Assembly: GCA_030691625.1 (NCBI GenBank)
Contig: JAUYDX010000047.1
Span: 1 to 40,151, forward strand
DNA from: Candidatus Omnitrophota bacterium
GTDB lineage: Bacteria; Omnitrophota; Gorgyraeia; Gorgyraeales; Gorgyraeaceae
Direction of reading: 5' to 3'
Length of the DNA: 40,151 bases
In this document: one piece after another, positions 16,073-24,911 of the stretch
Layout of the letters: each line of letters opens with the position of its first letter
Numbering within the stretch: position 1 is the stretch's first letter
Translations under genes and position numbers: made by a program
The notes under the pieces: generated by a model
The model's input: only the letters and a program-made list of their open reading frames with translations
Database searches by the model: none
What the model was told of the DNA's origin: nothing

Positions 16073-17538
16073 CAGAGGCCTTTACAGATAGATTTAAAGA
16101 TTTTATCACATTGAATTCATGGGAAAAGATCTACCCGGAAGAGATCGAGGGTATCTATACAAAGGTCGCTCCTGTCAAAGAAATGTGCGTCTTTACAGTC
16201 TCCGGGATGAAAGGCGCCAGGGGGTCGAAAGTTCTTTGGGCTGTCATCCAGCCGGATCTTGATAAGTTCAGGGAATTCGGAGAAGTGAATCTGCGCTTCG
16301 TCCTTAAGGAGAGATTTGATAATGCTTCGCTATTGCTCCCGATTTACAAAAGGCTCAAAGGTTTTACTATCGCGCTTGAGGATCTTCCGCATAATCTGTT
16401 CGGCAAGTTAGAAAGATACGCGGTCAAGAAAATATATGAACCCAGAGTGATCGCGGGGATAGAAGGCGCTCTCCCTGTATCAGGAGAGCTTTCGAGAGAG
16501 GATCTCCTATTGACAGGATCCGATATTGGCATAAAAATTTTGAAGTGCCTGGATGAGCAATGCCTCGAGGATCAATATGATATTAGAAGGCCTATAATAC
16601 TTGAGGATTCCTTAGAGCTGGACCTTGGCATAGATTCATTAGGCAGGGTAGTACTTGCTACGCGCCTTGAGGCGGCTTTTAACGTAGATATAAAAGATGA
16701 GGCGATCTCGAGGGCCTTTAGCGTAAAGGACCTTATTCTGGAGGTAACGGATGCGTTGAGAGGGGCTAAAGGCATACCTCCGGAGGACCAAGAGATATCC
16801 TTAGGGCCGGACTACTGGAAAGAAAATTTACAGGTATTGCCGAAAAAAGAAAATCTGGAGCTGCTCGAATTGGGTACCGGTTATTACGCCTGGCTGTTTC
16901 GATTTATTTTAACAGCCATAGATTGTCTGATTTTCAGGTTGTTTTTTAGTATCAAGGAAGAAGGAGCGGAGAACGTGCCCAGGGAAGAGGCTTATATTAT
17001 ATACGCCAACCACACGAGTTTTCTTGATGGGCCCGCCATTGGCGCAAGTTTGCCGCGCAGGCCGGTGTTTCAGCTTTTTTACTTTGTCTTCGGGCCGTAT
17101 TTTTTCAGGCCGTTTGTAAAATCCCGCGTATTAATGAATCTCGTAAAGATGGGAAGGTTTATTCCCTTTGATTTTTCAACGCATTTTCTGGAGGCGCTGC
17201 GCAGCTGTTATTTTGTATTAGAACGGGGCAAAGGTTTGTGTTTCTTTCCGGAAGGGCTGCGCAGTAGTACCGGTGAAATCGGGAAATTTAAAAAAGGGTT
17301 TGGTGTCCTGGCTAAAGAGACCGGGGCAAAGCTTGTGCCTGTGGCTATAGAGGGAACTCATGAGGCATGGGCCAGTACCGCGAAGTATCCCAAGAGACAT
17401 CCGATCAGAGTGAGATTCGGCAAGCCGCTTCTCCCGGAAGATCTGGAAAGGGAAGGGCTGGCAATGGGCTCACAAGATTGTTACGACGCTATATGCGTGG
17501 CGGCCAGAAAAGCGCTCGTGGAATTAAAGGAGAAATAA
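16069..17538 (+). CDS. AMP-binding C-terminal domain, acyl carrier protein and PlsC acyltransferase chimera
   Basis: IYPEEIEGIYTKVAPVKEMCVF (AMP-binding C-term); LELDLGIDSLGRVVLATRLE (phosphopantetheine Ser); NHTSFLDGPAIG (HX4D) and FFPEGLRSSTGEIGKFKKGFG (PlsC). Confidence 0.8.
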   Translation: MTEAFTDRFKDFITLNSWEKIYPEEIEGIYTKVAPVKEMCVFTVSGMKGARGSKVLWAVIQPDLDKFREFGEVNLRFVLKERFDNASLLLPIYKRLKGFTIALEDLPHNLFGKLERYAVKKIYEPRVIAGIEGALPVSGELSREDLLLTGSDIGIKILKCLDEQCLEDQYDIRRPIILEDSLELDLGIDSLGRVVLATRLEAAFNVDIKDEAISRAFSVKDLILEVTDALRGAKGIPPEDQEISLGPDYWKENLQVLPKKENLELLELGTGYYAWLFRFILTAIDCLIFRLFFSIKEEGAENVPREEAYIIYANHTSFLDGPAIGASLPRRPVFQLFYFVFGPYFFRPFVKSRVLMNLVKMGRFIPFDFSTHFLEALRSCYFVLERGKGLCFFPEGLRSSTGEIGKFKKGFGVLAKETGAKLVPVAIEGTHEAWASTAKYPKRHPIRVRFGKPLLPEDLEREGLAMGSQDCYDAICVAARKALVELKEK

Positions 17539-19262
17539 TGAGGATTCTCATGATGACGAATACCTATTTTCCGATTGTAGGAGGGTTAGAGCAATCAATC
17601 TATTCTTTTAGCGAAGAATTTAAAGCCTTGGGACATGAGGTTCTGATTGTTACTCCGGCCTTTAACGGGATGCCGGCAGAGGAACCGGGCATTATCCGTA
17701 TTCCAGCTATACAAAAATTTAGCGGGACTATTTTCTCGGTTAACTTTCCTATCTCCGGGCTCTTAACGCGATACATGAAAGAATTCTCTCCGGATATGGT
17801 GCATAGCCATTGTCCGTTTTTCATGGGAGATTTTGCGTTACGCCTCAGCAGGCAGCACGCTATACCACTCGTATTTACTTATCACACGATGTTTGAGCAG
17901 TATATACATGATTGGCCGGTCCAGAATGAGGGAGTGAAACGATTTATGGTCAAGCTAGCCGCAGGATATGCGAATTTGGTGGACCATGTGATAGCCCCAT
18001 CGGAAAGCGTGCAAGAAATTTTACTCACGAGAGGCGTCAAGACTCCCATAGAGGTTGTTCCTACAGGGGTAGATGTGAAACATTTTTCAAAAGGCAATGG
18101 AAAGGCTTTTCGCGAACGGAATCAGATCCCTCCAGATGCCTTAGTGATCGGACATGCGGGGCGTCTGGCGCCGGAGAAGAATTTGGAATTCCTGACAAAT
18201 TGTCTGGTAGAGTTGTTAAAAAAAGATGCAAGGGTTCATGTTCTAATCGTGGGCCTTGGCCCATCGGAGAAAATGATCAAAGACACCTTTTGGCAAGCCG
18301 GCCTTGAAAAAAGACTGCATTTGACCGGAGTTTTGCATTATCAGCATTTGGTTGACGCTTATTTTGCCATGGATGTTTTCGCGTTCGCTTCATTAAGCGA
18401 AACCCAGGGGATCGTTCTGATCGAAGCCATGGCAGCAGGCCTTCCTGTGGTGGCTTTGGATGCGCCCGGAGCGCGGGAGGTTATAGAAGATCATGTGAAC
18501 GGTAGATTGCTCAATGAGATGGATCAGCAAAGTTTTATTGACGCGCTTCTGTGGGTTTTACGCCGCTCTAACGAAGAGCTGCAAGCCATAAAGCAAGCTG
18601 CGAGAATGACAGCGCGGAAATACCCGATTAATTCTGTTGCCAAACGCATGTTAGAAATTTATGAAAAAATTAGATCTAGAAAATCTATTTCCCTGGGCAA
18701 GAAAAATAGTTCGCAGTATCTCTTTCTGTGGCGCATGAAAGCGGAGTGGGATGTTTACAGAAATTATATTAAATCCGCGGTCACGTCGGTGTTCGAAGGG
18801 AAATTTCAGGAAACAGAACCCATAAAGATTAATGATACGACGTTTGACCTTACGGACGCTGATAATGTTCTGCTTCAAGCGAAGAGAGAAGGGGAAAATC
18901 CGGTAGTCTTAGAAAGGAGAAAGTTGATAAGGCTTAGTCCCAGGCCGGGCACGAGAATAGAAGTAGTCGATTCCTCTGACAAAGAAAATGTTGGAGCCTT
19001 ACAGATAGCCGACATCTCTAAAGAAGGCGCGTTGTTCTTTTCCACTCAGGACATTCTTGGTGAAGAATTTTTGAGCCGTATCTATCGCCCAAAAAACGCA
19101 TCTCCATTTGAGCTTACCTGTAAAGTGAAACATAAGAGGAAATCGGAGAACGAGCTCTATCGCGTTGGTGTTTATTTTCCAGATATCTCCGAGAGCAGTA
19201 AAGAAAAATTATCAGAATGTATTGAATCTCCAAAGATTAATGATATGGCAAAGCGCTCATAG
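17538..19262 (+). CDS. GT4-family glycosyltransferase with C-terminal PilZ domain
   Basis: ATG 17538 overlaps previous TAA; MTNTYFPIVGGLEQSIYSFSEEF, HAGRLAPEKNLEFL, SETQGIVLIEAMAAGLPVVALDAPGAREV (GT4); C-term RRKLIRLSPR (RxxxR) and ADISKEGALFF (DxSxxG). The ORF-track start at 17367 is an in-frame extension. Confidence 0.85.
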   Translation: MRILMMTNTYFPIVGGLEQSIYSFSEEFKALGHEVLIVTPAFNGMPAEEPGIIRIPAIQKFSGTIFSVNFPISGLLTRYMKEFSPDMVHSHCPFFMGDFALRLSRQHAIPLVFTYHTMFEQYIHDWPVQNEGVKRFMVKLAAGYANLVDHVIAPSESVQEILLTRGVKTPIEVVPTGVDVKHFSKGNGKAFRERNQIPPDALVIGHAGRLAPEKNLEFLTNCLVELLKKDARVHVLIVGLGPSEKMIKDTFWQAGLEKRLHLTGVLHYQHLVDAYFAMDVFAFASLSETQGIVLIEAMAAGLPVVALDAPGAREVIEDHVNGRLLNEMDQQSFIDALLWVLRRSNEELQAIKQAARMTARKYPINSVAKRMLEIYEKIRSRKSISLGKKNSSQYLFLWRMKAEWDVYRNYIKSAVTSVFEGKFQETEPIKINDTTFDLTDADNVLLQAKREGENPVVLERRKLIRLSPRPGTRIEVVDSSDKENVGALQIADISKEGALFFSTQDILGEEFLSRIYRPKNASPFELTCKVKHKRKSENELYRVGVYFPDISESSKEKLSECIESPKINDMAKRS

Positions 19263-19282
19263 AGCTGAAAGGATAAGAATAA

Positions 19283-20023
19283 ATGGAGAGTGAACGTAAT
19301 CGTTTCTTGATGACCGAGGACGGGAAGCGCATCGCCCTGATTCACATTAAAAGAGGGTTTTCCAAGGTTGTTATTATCGCGCATGGTTTTTATAATAATA
19401 AGGATACGGTTTTGTTCAGGGGGATAGCTGACGCGTTCAGCAAAGAGTACGATGTTATCATATTCGATTTCCGGGGGCATGGCAAGTCTAGCGACGTGTT
19501 TACCTGGACTGCTCATGAACAAAAAGATTTACGGGCGATCATCGCCTACGCCAAAGTTAATCACTATGAGAAAATCGGAGTGATAGGTTTTTCCTTCGGC
19601 GCGGCGATCGCGTTGATTGAAGCGAGTTTCCGCAAGAACATTGATAGCGTGATAGCTGTCAGCACTCCGGCAGATTTAGGAAGCATTGACTATCATTTTT
19701 GGGAAAAAGAGATGTGGGAAGATTTGAAGCTTAATTTTGGGATTAAGGGTAGAGGTAAGGGTGTCAGGCCGGGCAATCCTTCTTTAGAAAAGATACGGCC
19801 ACTTGATATCGTTGATAAGATATCGCCCGCGCCAATCCTTTTCATTCATGGCGAAAAAGACTGGCTCATCAAGCCAAGGCATAGTCAGCGTTTATTTGAA
19901 AAGGCAAAACCTCCCAAGAGTCTGACAATTATTAAAGATGGGGGACACGCGGAAAGGATGTTTGATGTTTTTCCCGATCAATTTATGAAAATATGCCTAG
20001 ACAGATTCAGGGAGACTTTATGA
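19283..20023 (+). CDS. Alpha/beta hydrolase
   Basis: VVIIAHGFYNNKD, FDFRGHGKS, GVIGFSFGAAIAL (GxSxG), FIHGEKDWLI, GGHAERMF. Confidence 0.85.
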   Translation: MESERNRFLMTEDGKRIALIHIKRGFSKVVIIAHGFYNNKDTVLFRGIADAFSKEYDVIIFDFRGHGKSSDVFTWTAHEQKDLRAIIAYAKVNHYEKIGVIGFSFGAAIALIEASFRKNIDSVIAVSTPADLGSIDYHFWEKEMWEDLKLNFGIKGRGKGVRPGNPSLEKIRPLDIVDKISPAPILFIHGEKDWLIKPRHSQRLFEKAKPPKSLTIIKDGGHAERMFDVFPDQFMKICLDRFRETL

Positions 20024-20745
20024 AGATCAATAAAATACTTATTGTATCGGCAACAGTTTTAATGATCTTTACAGGCAGTAATTTATTGAATGTAGAAGCT
20101 AATATTTATGATTATGCCGGAGAGAGGATCCAGTATCTTATAAGCCCTCTTGGAAGAACGGAATACGATAATATTGGAATAGTTGATTTAGAAGGGATAA
20201 AGGTTAATTTGATAACGCTTAAGACTAAAGTATTATTGATCAAAAGGACAGAGAAGATTTATAGCGACCCGGAAAGCTTATTGCCATATAAAGTAGAGCA
20301 TATTATTTCCAAACTGTGGGGGAAAGAATACATAACAGAGGAATACGATCAGGAAAACTTTACAGTTGTAATAAAAAATTTTAGAGGCAAAAAATTAGTA
20401 AAAGAACGGACAATTAAAGCAGATGGCCCGATTAGTAACGCGGTCCTCTTGCCTTTTTATCTGGCCAGGAACGCAGATCTTGAAATAGGCTGGTATTTTA
20501 CCGCGCTAGTGCCAGCTGAAGTTAAATTAGAGTTAATTTCCATAAGAGTAGAATTAGTTTCAATAGATGAAATAACGGTTCCTGCCGGTAAGTTCCAGGC
20601 TTACCATTTTAAAAGTATACCCGATAAGGTTGAAATCTGGATCAACAAAAATACCCCGCAAGTCCCGCTTAAAATAAAAGTTAAAAGCGCTATCAATTAT
20701 CTTGTATTAATGAAAGAATACAGCCTTAACGGGGAGACTTTATGA
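20020..20745 (+). CDS. DUF3108-like protein, tandem copy 1
   Basis: Start ATG 20020 overlapping the upstream stop; YDYAGERIQYLISPLGRTEYDNIGIV...ITVPAGKFQAYHFKSIPDKVEIWINKNTPQVPLKIK. Confidence 0.7.
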   Translation: MKINKILIVSATVLMIFTGSNLLNVEANIYDYAGERIQYLISPLGRTEYDNIGIVDLEGIKVNLITLKTKVLLIKRTEKIYSDPESLLPYKVEHIISKLWGKEYITEEYDQENFTVVIKNFRGKKLVKERTIKADGPISNAVLLPFYLARNADLEIGWYFTALVPAEVKLELISIRVELVSIDEITVPAGKFQAYHFKSIPDKVEIWINKNTPQVPLKIKVKSAINYLVLMKEYSLNGETL

Positions 20746-21431
20746 AGATCAATAAAATATTTATTGTATCGGCAATAGTTTTAATGAGTTCCGCAGGTTG
20801 TAATCTCTCGAACGAAAAAGCCGGCGTTCATGATTACGCTGGAGAGAGTATCATTTATCTTGTAAGCCCTTTTGGAAAAGCGGAATATAATGATCTCGGG
20901 GTGGTTGATTTAAATGGCGTAAAGGTTAATCTGATAACATTTAAAACGATAGTATTCTTGTTTGAAGATACTGAAAAGATTTATAGCGACCCGGAGAGTT
21001 CGTTACTGTACAAGGTAGAACGCACTATTTCCGGGGTCAGCGGGAAGGAATATATAACAGAAGAATACGATCAGGAAAAATTTACAGTCGTAATAAAAAA
21101 GCTTAAAGACGGTAAGCAGGTAAGCGAGCGGACGATCAAGGCAAATGGCCCTATTCATAATGCGATCCTGCTTCCTTTCTATCTGAGTAGACGCCCTGAC
21201 CTTGAAATAGGCTGGCATTTTACCGCGAGAGTCCCAACAGAATTTAAATTGGAGTTAGTTTCAATAGATGAAATAACGGTTCCTGCCGGTAAATTCCAGG
21301 CTTTTCATTTTAAAAGCACCCCTGATAAGTTTGAGATATGGATCAATAAAGACAGCCCGCGAGTTCCGCTTAAAATAAAAGGCAAAAGTTATTCCTTACT
21401 GATGAAAAAGTATAGTTCCCATAATGATTAA
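20742..21431 (+). CDS. DUF3108-like lipoprotein, tandem copy 2
   Basis: Close paralogue of the preceding ORF; retains lipobox (SSAGC). Confidence 0.72.
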   Translation: MKINKIFIVSAIVLMSSAGCNLSNEKAGVHDYAGESIIYLVSPFGKAEYNDLGVVDLNGVKVNLITFKTIVFLFEDTEKIYSDPESSLLYKVERTISGVSGKEYITEEYDQEKFTVVIKKLKDGKQVSERTIKANGPIHNAILLPFYLSRRPDLEIGWHFTARVPTEFKLELVSIDEITVPAGKFQAFHFKSTPDKFEIWINKDSPRVPLKIKGKSYSLLMKKYSSHND

Positions 21432-22419
21432 AACTGCCTGTTGCGCATCGTTACAATTGATTTATCAAGGGGGATTGGCAATTTTGTTACTATTTGCCGG
21501 TTTTCTTTTTATAAAACCGATACGCACCCGCCATCTCGTTTCAAAAATAAATCCATCCCGCAGTTATCAGGAAAGTCTCAGGCGTATTAATAATTTACGC
21601 ATTCTCGACGGGGGGGATGTTGCGTCGGACGGGCGCCTTATTTTCTTGGCACACGGCGAGAAAACGCGGAAGACAATCGTGTTTTTCCATGGGAACACCA
21701 ACAGTCCCAGGCAATTCGAAGCGCTGGGAAGGATCTTTTATAAAAAAGGATATAACGTTCTGATCCCCCGGATCCCTCACCATGGTCTTAAGGACCGGAT
21801 GACCAAAGACCTCGTCAGACTTACTGCTTTGGAACTGACCAAATTATGTGACGAATCTGTTGATATTGCCCAGGGACTGGGTAAGCATATTACGGTCGTT
21901 GGTTTTTCCATGGGCGCGAACATGGCCGGTTGGGTCGCGCAAAATAGAAGCGATGTTGATAAAGCTGTTATCATCGCTCCATTTTGGGGGTGGAAAGGGC
22001 TGCCGACAGGTTTTTTCAAACCGCTCATTAACCTCTCATGTATTTTGCCCAATATGTTCGTGTGGTGGGATAGAGAGGGAAAGACGGCGCTCACAGGGCC
22101 AACGTCCTCCTATTACCGGTTTTCTACCAGAGGGGTGGCTCAGATCATGCGCCTTGGCTGGTCAGTTATGAAAGAAGCCAGAAGTGTTGCGCCAAAAGCT
22201 CGGGCCATCGTTGTTATCACGAGCGCGCTGGATGATACGGTCAATGAGAAAAATCTCGATCGGGTCGTAGACGAATGGCAGAGGCACGGTGGCGTTAAGA
22301 TTACACGCTTTCAGTTTGATAGAAGCTTGGATGTGTTTCACGATCTGATCGACCCCGAGCAACCTTACCAGAAGACCGCAGTGGTTTATCCCAAGCTTAT
22401 CGAGTTGATAGAGAGTTAA
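21424..22419 (+). CDS. Alpha/beta hydrolase, membrane-anchored
   Basis: N-terminal TM; TIVFFHGNTNSPRQFEALG, VVGFSMGANMAGW (GxSxG), FDRSLDVFHDLIDPEQ. Confidence 0.8.
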   Translation: MIKTACCASLQLIYQGGLAILLLFAGFLFIKPIRTRHLVSKINPSRSYQESLRRINNLRILDGGDVASDGRLIFLAHGEKTRKTIVFFHGNTNSPRQFEALGRIFYKKGYNVLIPRIPHHGLKDRMTKDLVRLTALELTKLCDESVDIAQGLGKHITVVGFSMGANMAGWVAQNRSDVDKAVIIAPFWGWKGLPTGFFKPLINLSCILPNMFVWWDREGKTALTGPTSSYYRFSTRGVAQIMRLGWSVMKEARSVAPKARAIVVITSALDDTVNEKNLDRVVDEWQRHGGVKITRFQFDRSLDVFHDLIDPEQPYQKTAVVYPKLIELIES

Positions 22420-22429
22420 GATTGTTGCA

Positions 22430-22468
22430 CCCAGGTACAATTGATTTAATTTTGACCTGCTCTATAAT
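22430..22468 (+). promoter_or_regulatory. Repeated promoter cassette, copy P4
   Basis: CACCCAGGTACAATTGATT-16 bp-TATAAT upstream of the 22490 ORF. Confidence 0.8.
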
Positions 22469-22489
22469 AAGATTAGATAGGGGGATACC

Positions 22490-22879
22490 ATGGAGAAGGC
22501 CAAGAAACTCATACTTAGCATACTTATTGTATTTATTGCAATGCCGATTTATGCTGCTGATGAGGCATTAAAGCCGATAGACACTCCTGCGACTCCTGTT
22601 ATTTATTACCCAGTACATATACTTATGATAAAGCCTGTTGAATATACGAATTTTTCTGACTGGGTAAATACCGCAAAGAAAGATACAGAAGATGATAATG
22701 ATACATTGCGAGCCGAGTGGAAACAGGCGCTTGGAGTTGATATCTTCTATCTGCACTTTAAAGCAAAAGAAATAACGCATAAAATAGAAGAAAAAAGCAA
22801 GTTCAGGTTATTTAACATGCGCGGCAGGGCGAAAATCAAAGAAGACTCGGCGACTTATACCTTCAGTCATAAATTCTAG
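22490..22879 (+). CDS. Hypothetical exported protein
   Basis: Signal peptide ILIVFIAMPIYAADE; RBS AGGGGG; own cassette promoter (P4). Confidence 0.65.
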   Translation: MEKAKKLILSILIVFIAMPIYAADEALKPIDTPATPVIYYPVHILMIKPVEYTNFSDWVNTAKKDTEDDNDTLRAEWKQALGVDIFYLHFKAKEITHKIEEKSKFRLFNMRGRAKIKEDSATYTFSHKF

Positions 22880-22939
22880 TATGTCCACCTTCCCGGGATT
22901 GGCATCCTGCAGCATTTTTCCTCTTATTTTCCAATTTTC

Positions 22940-22968
22940 TTGATATTTGGCGTTATGTTCTATATAAT
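22940..22968 (+). promoter_or_regulatory. Sigma70-like promoter for tRNA-Leu
   Basis: TTGATA-17 bp-TATAAT, 75 bp upstream of the tRNA. Confidence 0.65.
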
Positions 22969-23043
22969 AGGCTTGCTTGCGCTAAGAGATAGAGTTATGA
23001 CCTCTACAGCTTAGGGTAGCCGGATTTTTAGAAGGAAAGATTT

Positions 23044-23130
23044 GCGCGGGTGGTGGAATTGGCAGACACGACAGTTTGAGGGGCTGTTGGGAGCAATCCT
23101 TTGCAGGTTCAAGTCCTGTCCCGCGCACCA
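23044..23130 (+). tRNA. tRNA-Leu (anticodon GAG)
   Basis: GCGCGGG...CCCGCGCACCA acceptor; anticodon loop TTGAGGG; long variable arm; GGTTCAAGTCC T-arm. Confidence 0.92.
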
Positions 23131-23164
23131 ATCCCTGGTTATAAAAGCTAAACAATCATTGTGA

Positions 23165-24226
23165 ATGGAAAATTTAGAAGATATCCTGGTTTCCGTTATA
23201 GTAGTGAACTGGAATGGCTTGCGATATCTGCGCAGTTGTTTAGCTTCGATACTCTTTCAGACCTGCAAAAAAATAGAAGTCATAGTAGTAGATAATAACT
23301 CCACAGACGGCTCAGTAGATTTTATCAAAAAGGAATTTCCCCAGGTAAGATTAATCAGAAATAGCAAAAATTACGGGTTCGCCAAAGGCAATAATATAGG
23401 CATTAGAATCGCAAGAGGCGAATACATCGTCACTGTAAATAATGATACAGAGTTAGAGGCGGGGTGCGTACAGGAGCTGGTCAGGGCTGTCAATATTTCT
23501 TCCGATATCGGTATGTGCGCCGCCAAGATATTGTTGTTTAATCATAGAGATTTGATAGATTCAGCAGGCATGCTTTTATATCCTGACGGTTTAGCTATAT
23601 GCAGGGGGCATCTGGCAGCGGATGCGGGTAATTTTAATACAGCCGAAGAGATCTTCCTGCCCACAGCCTGCGTTGCCCTATACAGAAAAGAGGCAATCGT
23701 AAAGGCGGGTTATTTTGACGAAAACTATTTTGCGTATTGCGAAGACACAGACCTGGGCTTAAGGATCAGGATGCTGGGATATAAGTGTGTTTATGAGCCC
23801 AGGGCGCGGGTTTACCATCATTATTCAGGCACAACAGGGCAGGACCTTTCCTTAAAGATTTATTTATCAGAAAGAAACAGGGTGTATACTATTATTAAAT
23901 GTTATTCCCTCGCAGGTTTAATAGAATCTCTCTATCATACGTTAATCAGGTATATTTTATATATATACGCCGCATCTTTTAAAAATCTTGGGCAGATCAA
24001 GGATTTTACCAGGAAAAGCCCCAGGATCAAAATAGCCTACATATTGCTAAAGACTTACAGCTGTTGTATATTGAACATAGTAATACTCTTAAAGAAAAGG
24101 GTTAATATAATGCGCGACAAGGACATGAGGCATGAAAAAATACACTCATTGCCGGCAAAATTTAAAATGAACGCGAGGACGCTGGCGCTGGAACGAAGGA
24201 TATATGTCGATCAACCTTGCCTATAG
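23165..24226 (+). CDS. GT2-family glycosyltransferase (rhamnosyltransferase-like)
   Basis: VSVIVVNWNGLRYLRSCLASIL, VVDNNSTDGSVDFI, NNDTELEAGCV, YFDENYFAYCEDTDLGLRIRMLGYKCVYEP. Confidence 0.88.
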   Translation: MENLEDILVSVIVVNWNGLRYLRSCLASILFQTCKKIEVIVVDNNSTDGSVDFIKKEFPQVRLIRNSKNYGFAKGNNIGIRIARGEYIVTVNNDTELEAGCVQELVRAVNISSDIGMCAAKILLFNHRDLIDSAGMLLYPDGLAICRGHLAADAGNFNTAEEIFLPTACVALYRKEAIVKAGYFDENYFAYCEDTDLGLRIRMLGYKCVYEPRARVYHHYSGTTGQDLSLKIYLSERNRVYTIIKCYSLAGLIESLYHTLIRYILYIYAASFKNLGQIKDFTRKSPRIKIAYILLKTYSCCILNIVILLKKRVNIMRDKDMRHEKIHSLPAKFKMNARTLALERRIYVDQPCL

Positions 24227-24911
24227 GCCTTTGGAAAAAATAAAAGTCAGGAACCCTGTTTATCGAATCCCGTATATTTTAAGGTATTGTAAAAATAAAC
24301 GCGTCCTGGACATTGGATGCTATGATGAGGCCGCGGTGTTTAAAAAAGGCACGGGGCACTGGCTTCACGAGGAGATAAAAGGCGCGGCTTCATATGTTTT
24401 AGGCATAGATAATTCTTCCAGCATACCGGACGCGGGTATTATTAGTGACAAGGACAGGATAATAAAAATGGACGCCTGTAACCTGGATAAAAAATTATTT
24501 GAAAATAATGATTTTGATTTAATCGTGGCAGGGGAACTGATAGAGCATTTACCTGATACGGCAGGTTTTTTTCAACACCTGAAGAATAATTTTTCAGGCA
24601 AACAACTGATATGCACCACACCAAACGCTTTTTACCTGGGGAATTTATTATTAGGGGCTTTTAAGCGGGAATGCACGCATGCCTGCCATCTTCAGATATA
24701 TTCATACAAGACATTGAATATTATGTGCGAAAGGGCCTGTTTCAGCGAGTGGGAGATCATCCCATACCATGTTTATTTTACAGAAGCAATATTTAAAACC
24801 AGAGGAGTCAAAAAGGGCATGTTCAAAATTATTGAAAGATGCGTCAACGCCCTTGAATATATAACGCCTCTTTTATCCGGCGGGCTGATCCTGCATGTAA
24901 AAAAGATATGA
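24204..24911 (+). CDS. Class I SAM-dependent methyltransferase
   Basis: CKNKRVLDIGCYDEAAVFKKG, LGIDNSSSI, FDLIVAGELIEHLPDTAGFFQHLKN. Confidence 0.8.
   Translation: MSINLAYRPLEKIKVRNPVYRIPYILRYCKNKRVLDIGCYDEAAVFKKGTGHWLHEEIKGAASYVLGIDNSSSIPDAGIISDKDRIIKMDACNLDKKLFENNDFDLIVAGELIEHLPDTAGFFQHLKNNFSGKQLICTTPNAFYLGNLLLGAFKRECTHACHLQIYSYKTLNIMCERACFSEWEIIPYHVYFTEAIFKTRGVKKGMFKIIERCVNALEYITPLLSGGLILHVKKI

Noticed and set aside
17367-17537. N-terminal extension of the GT4 ORF in the track
   Set aside because: Overlaps the acyltransferase gene in another frame; the GT4 N-terminus MRILMMTNTYFPIVGG starts at 17538.
21451-21500. ACAATTGATTTA match resembling a fifth promoter cassette
   Set aside because: Inside the 21424 coding region, lacks the ACCCAGGT block and has no -10 box at the 16-bp spacing (CAATTT).
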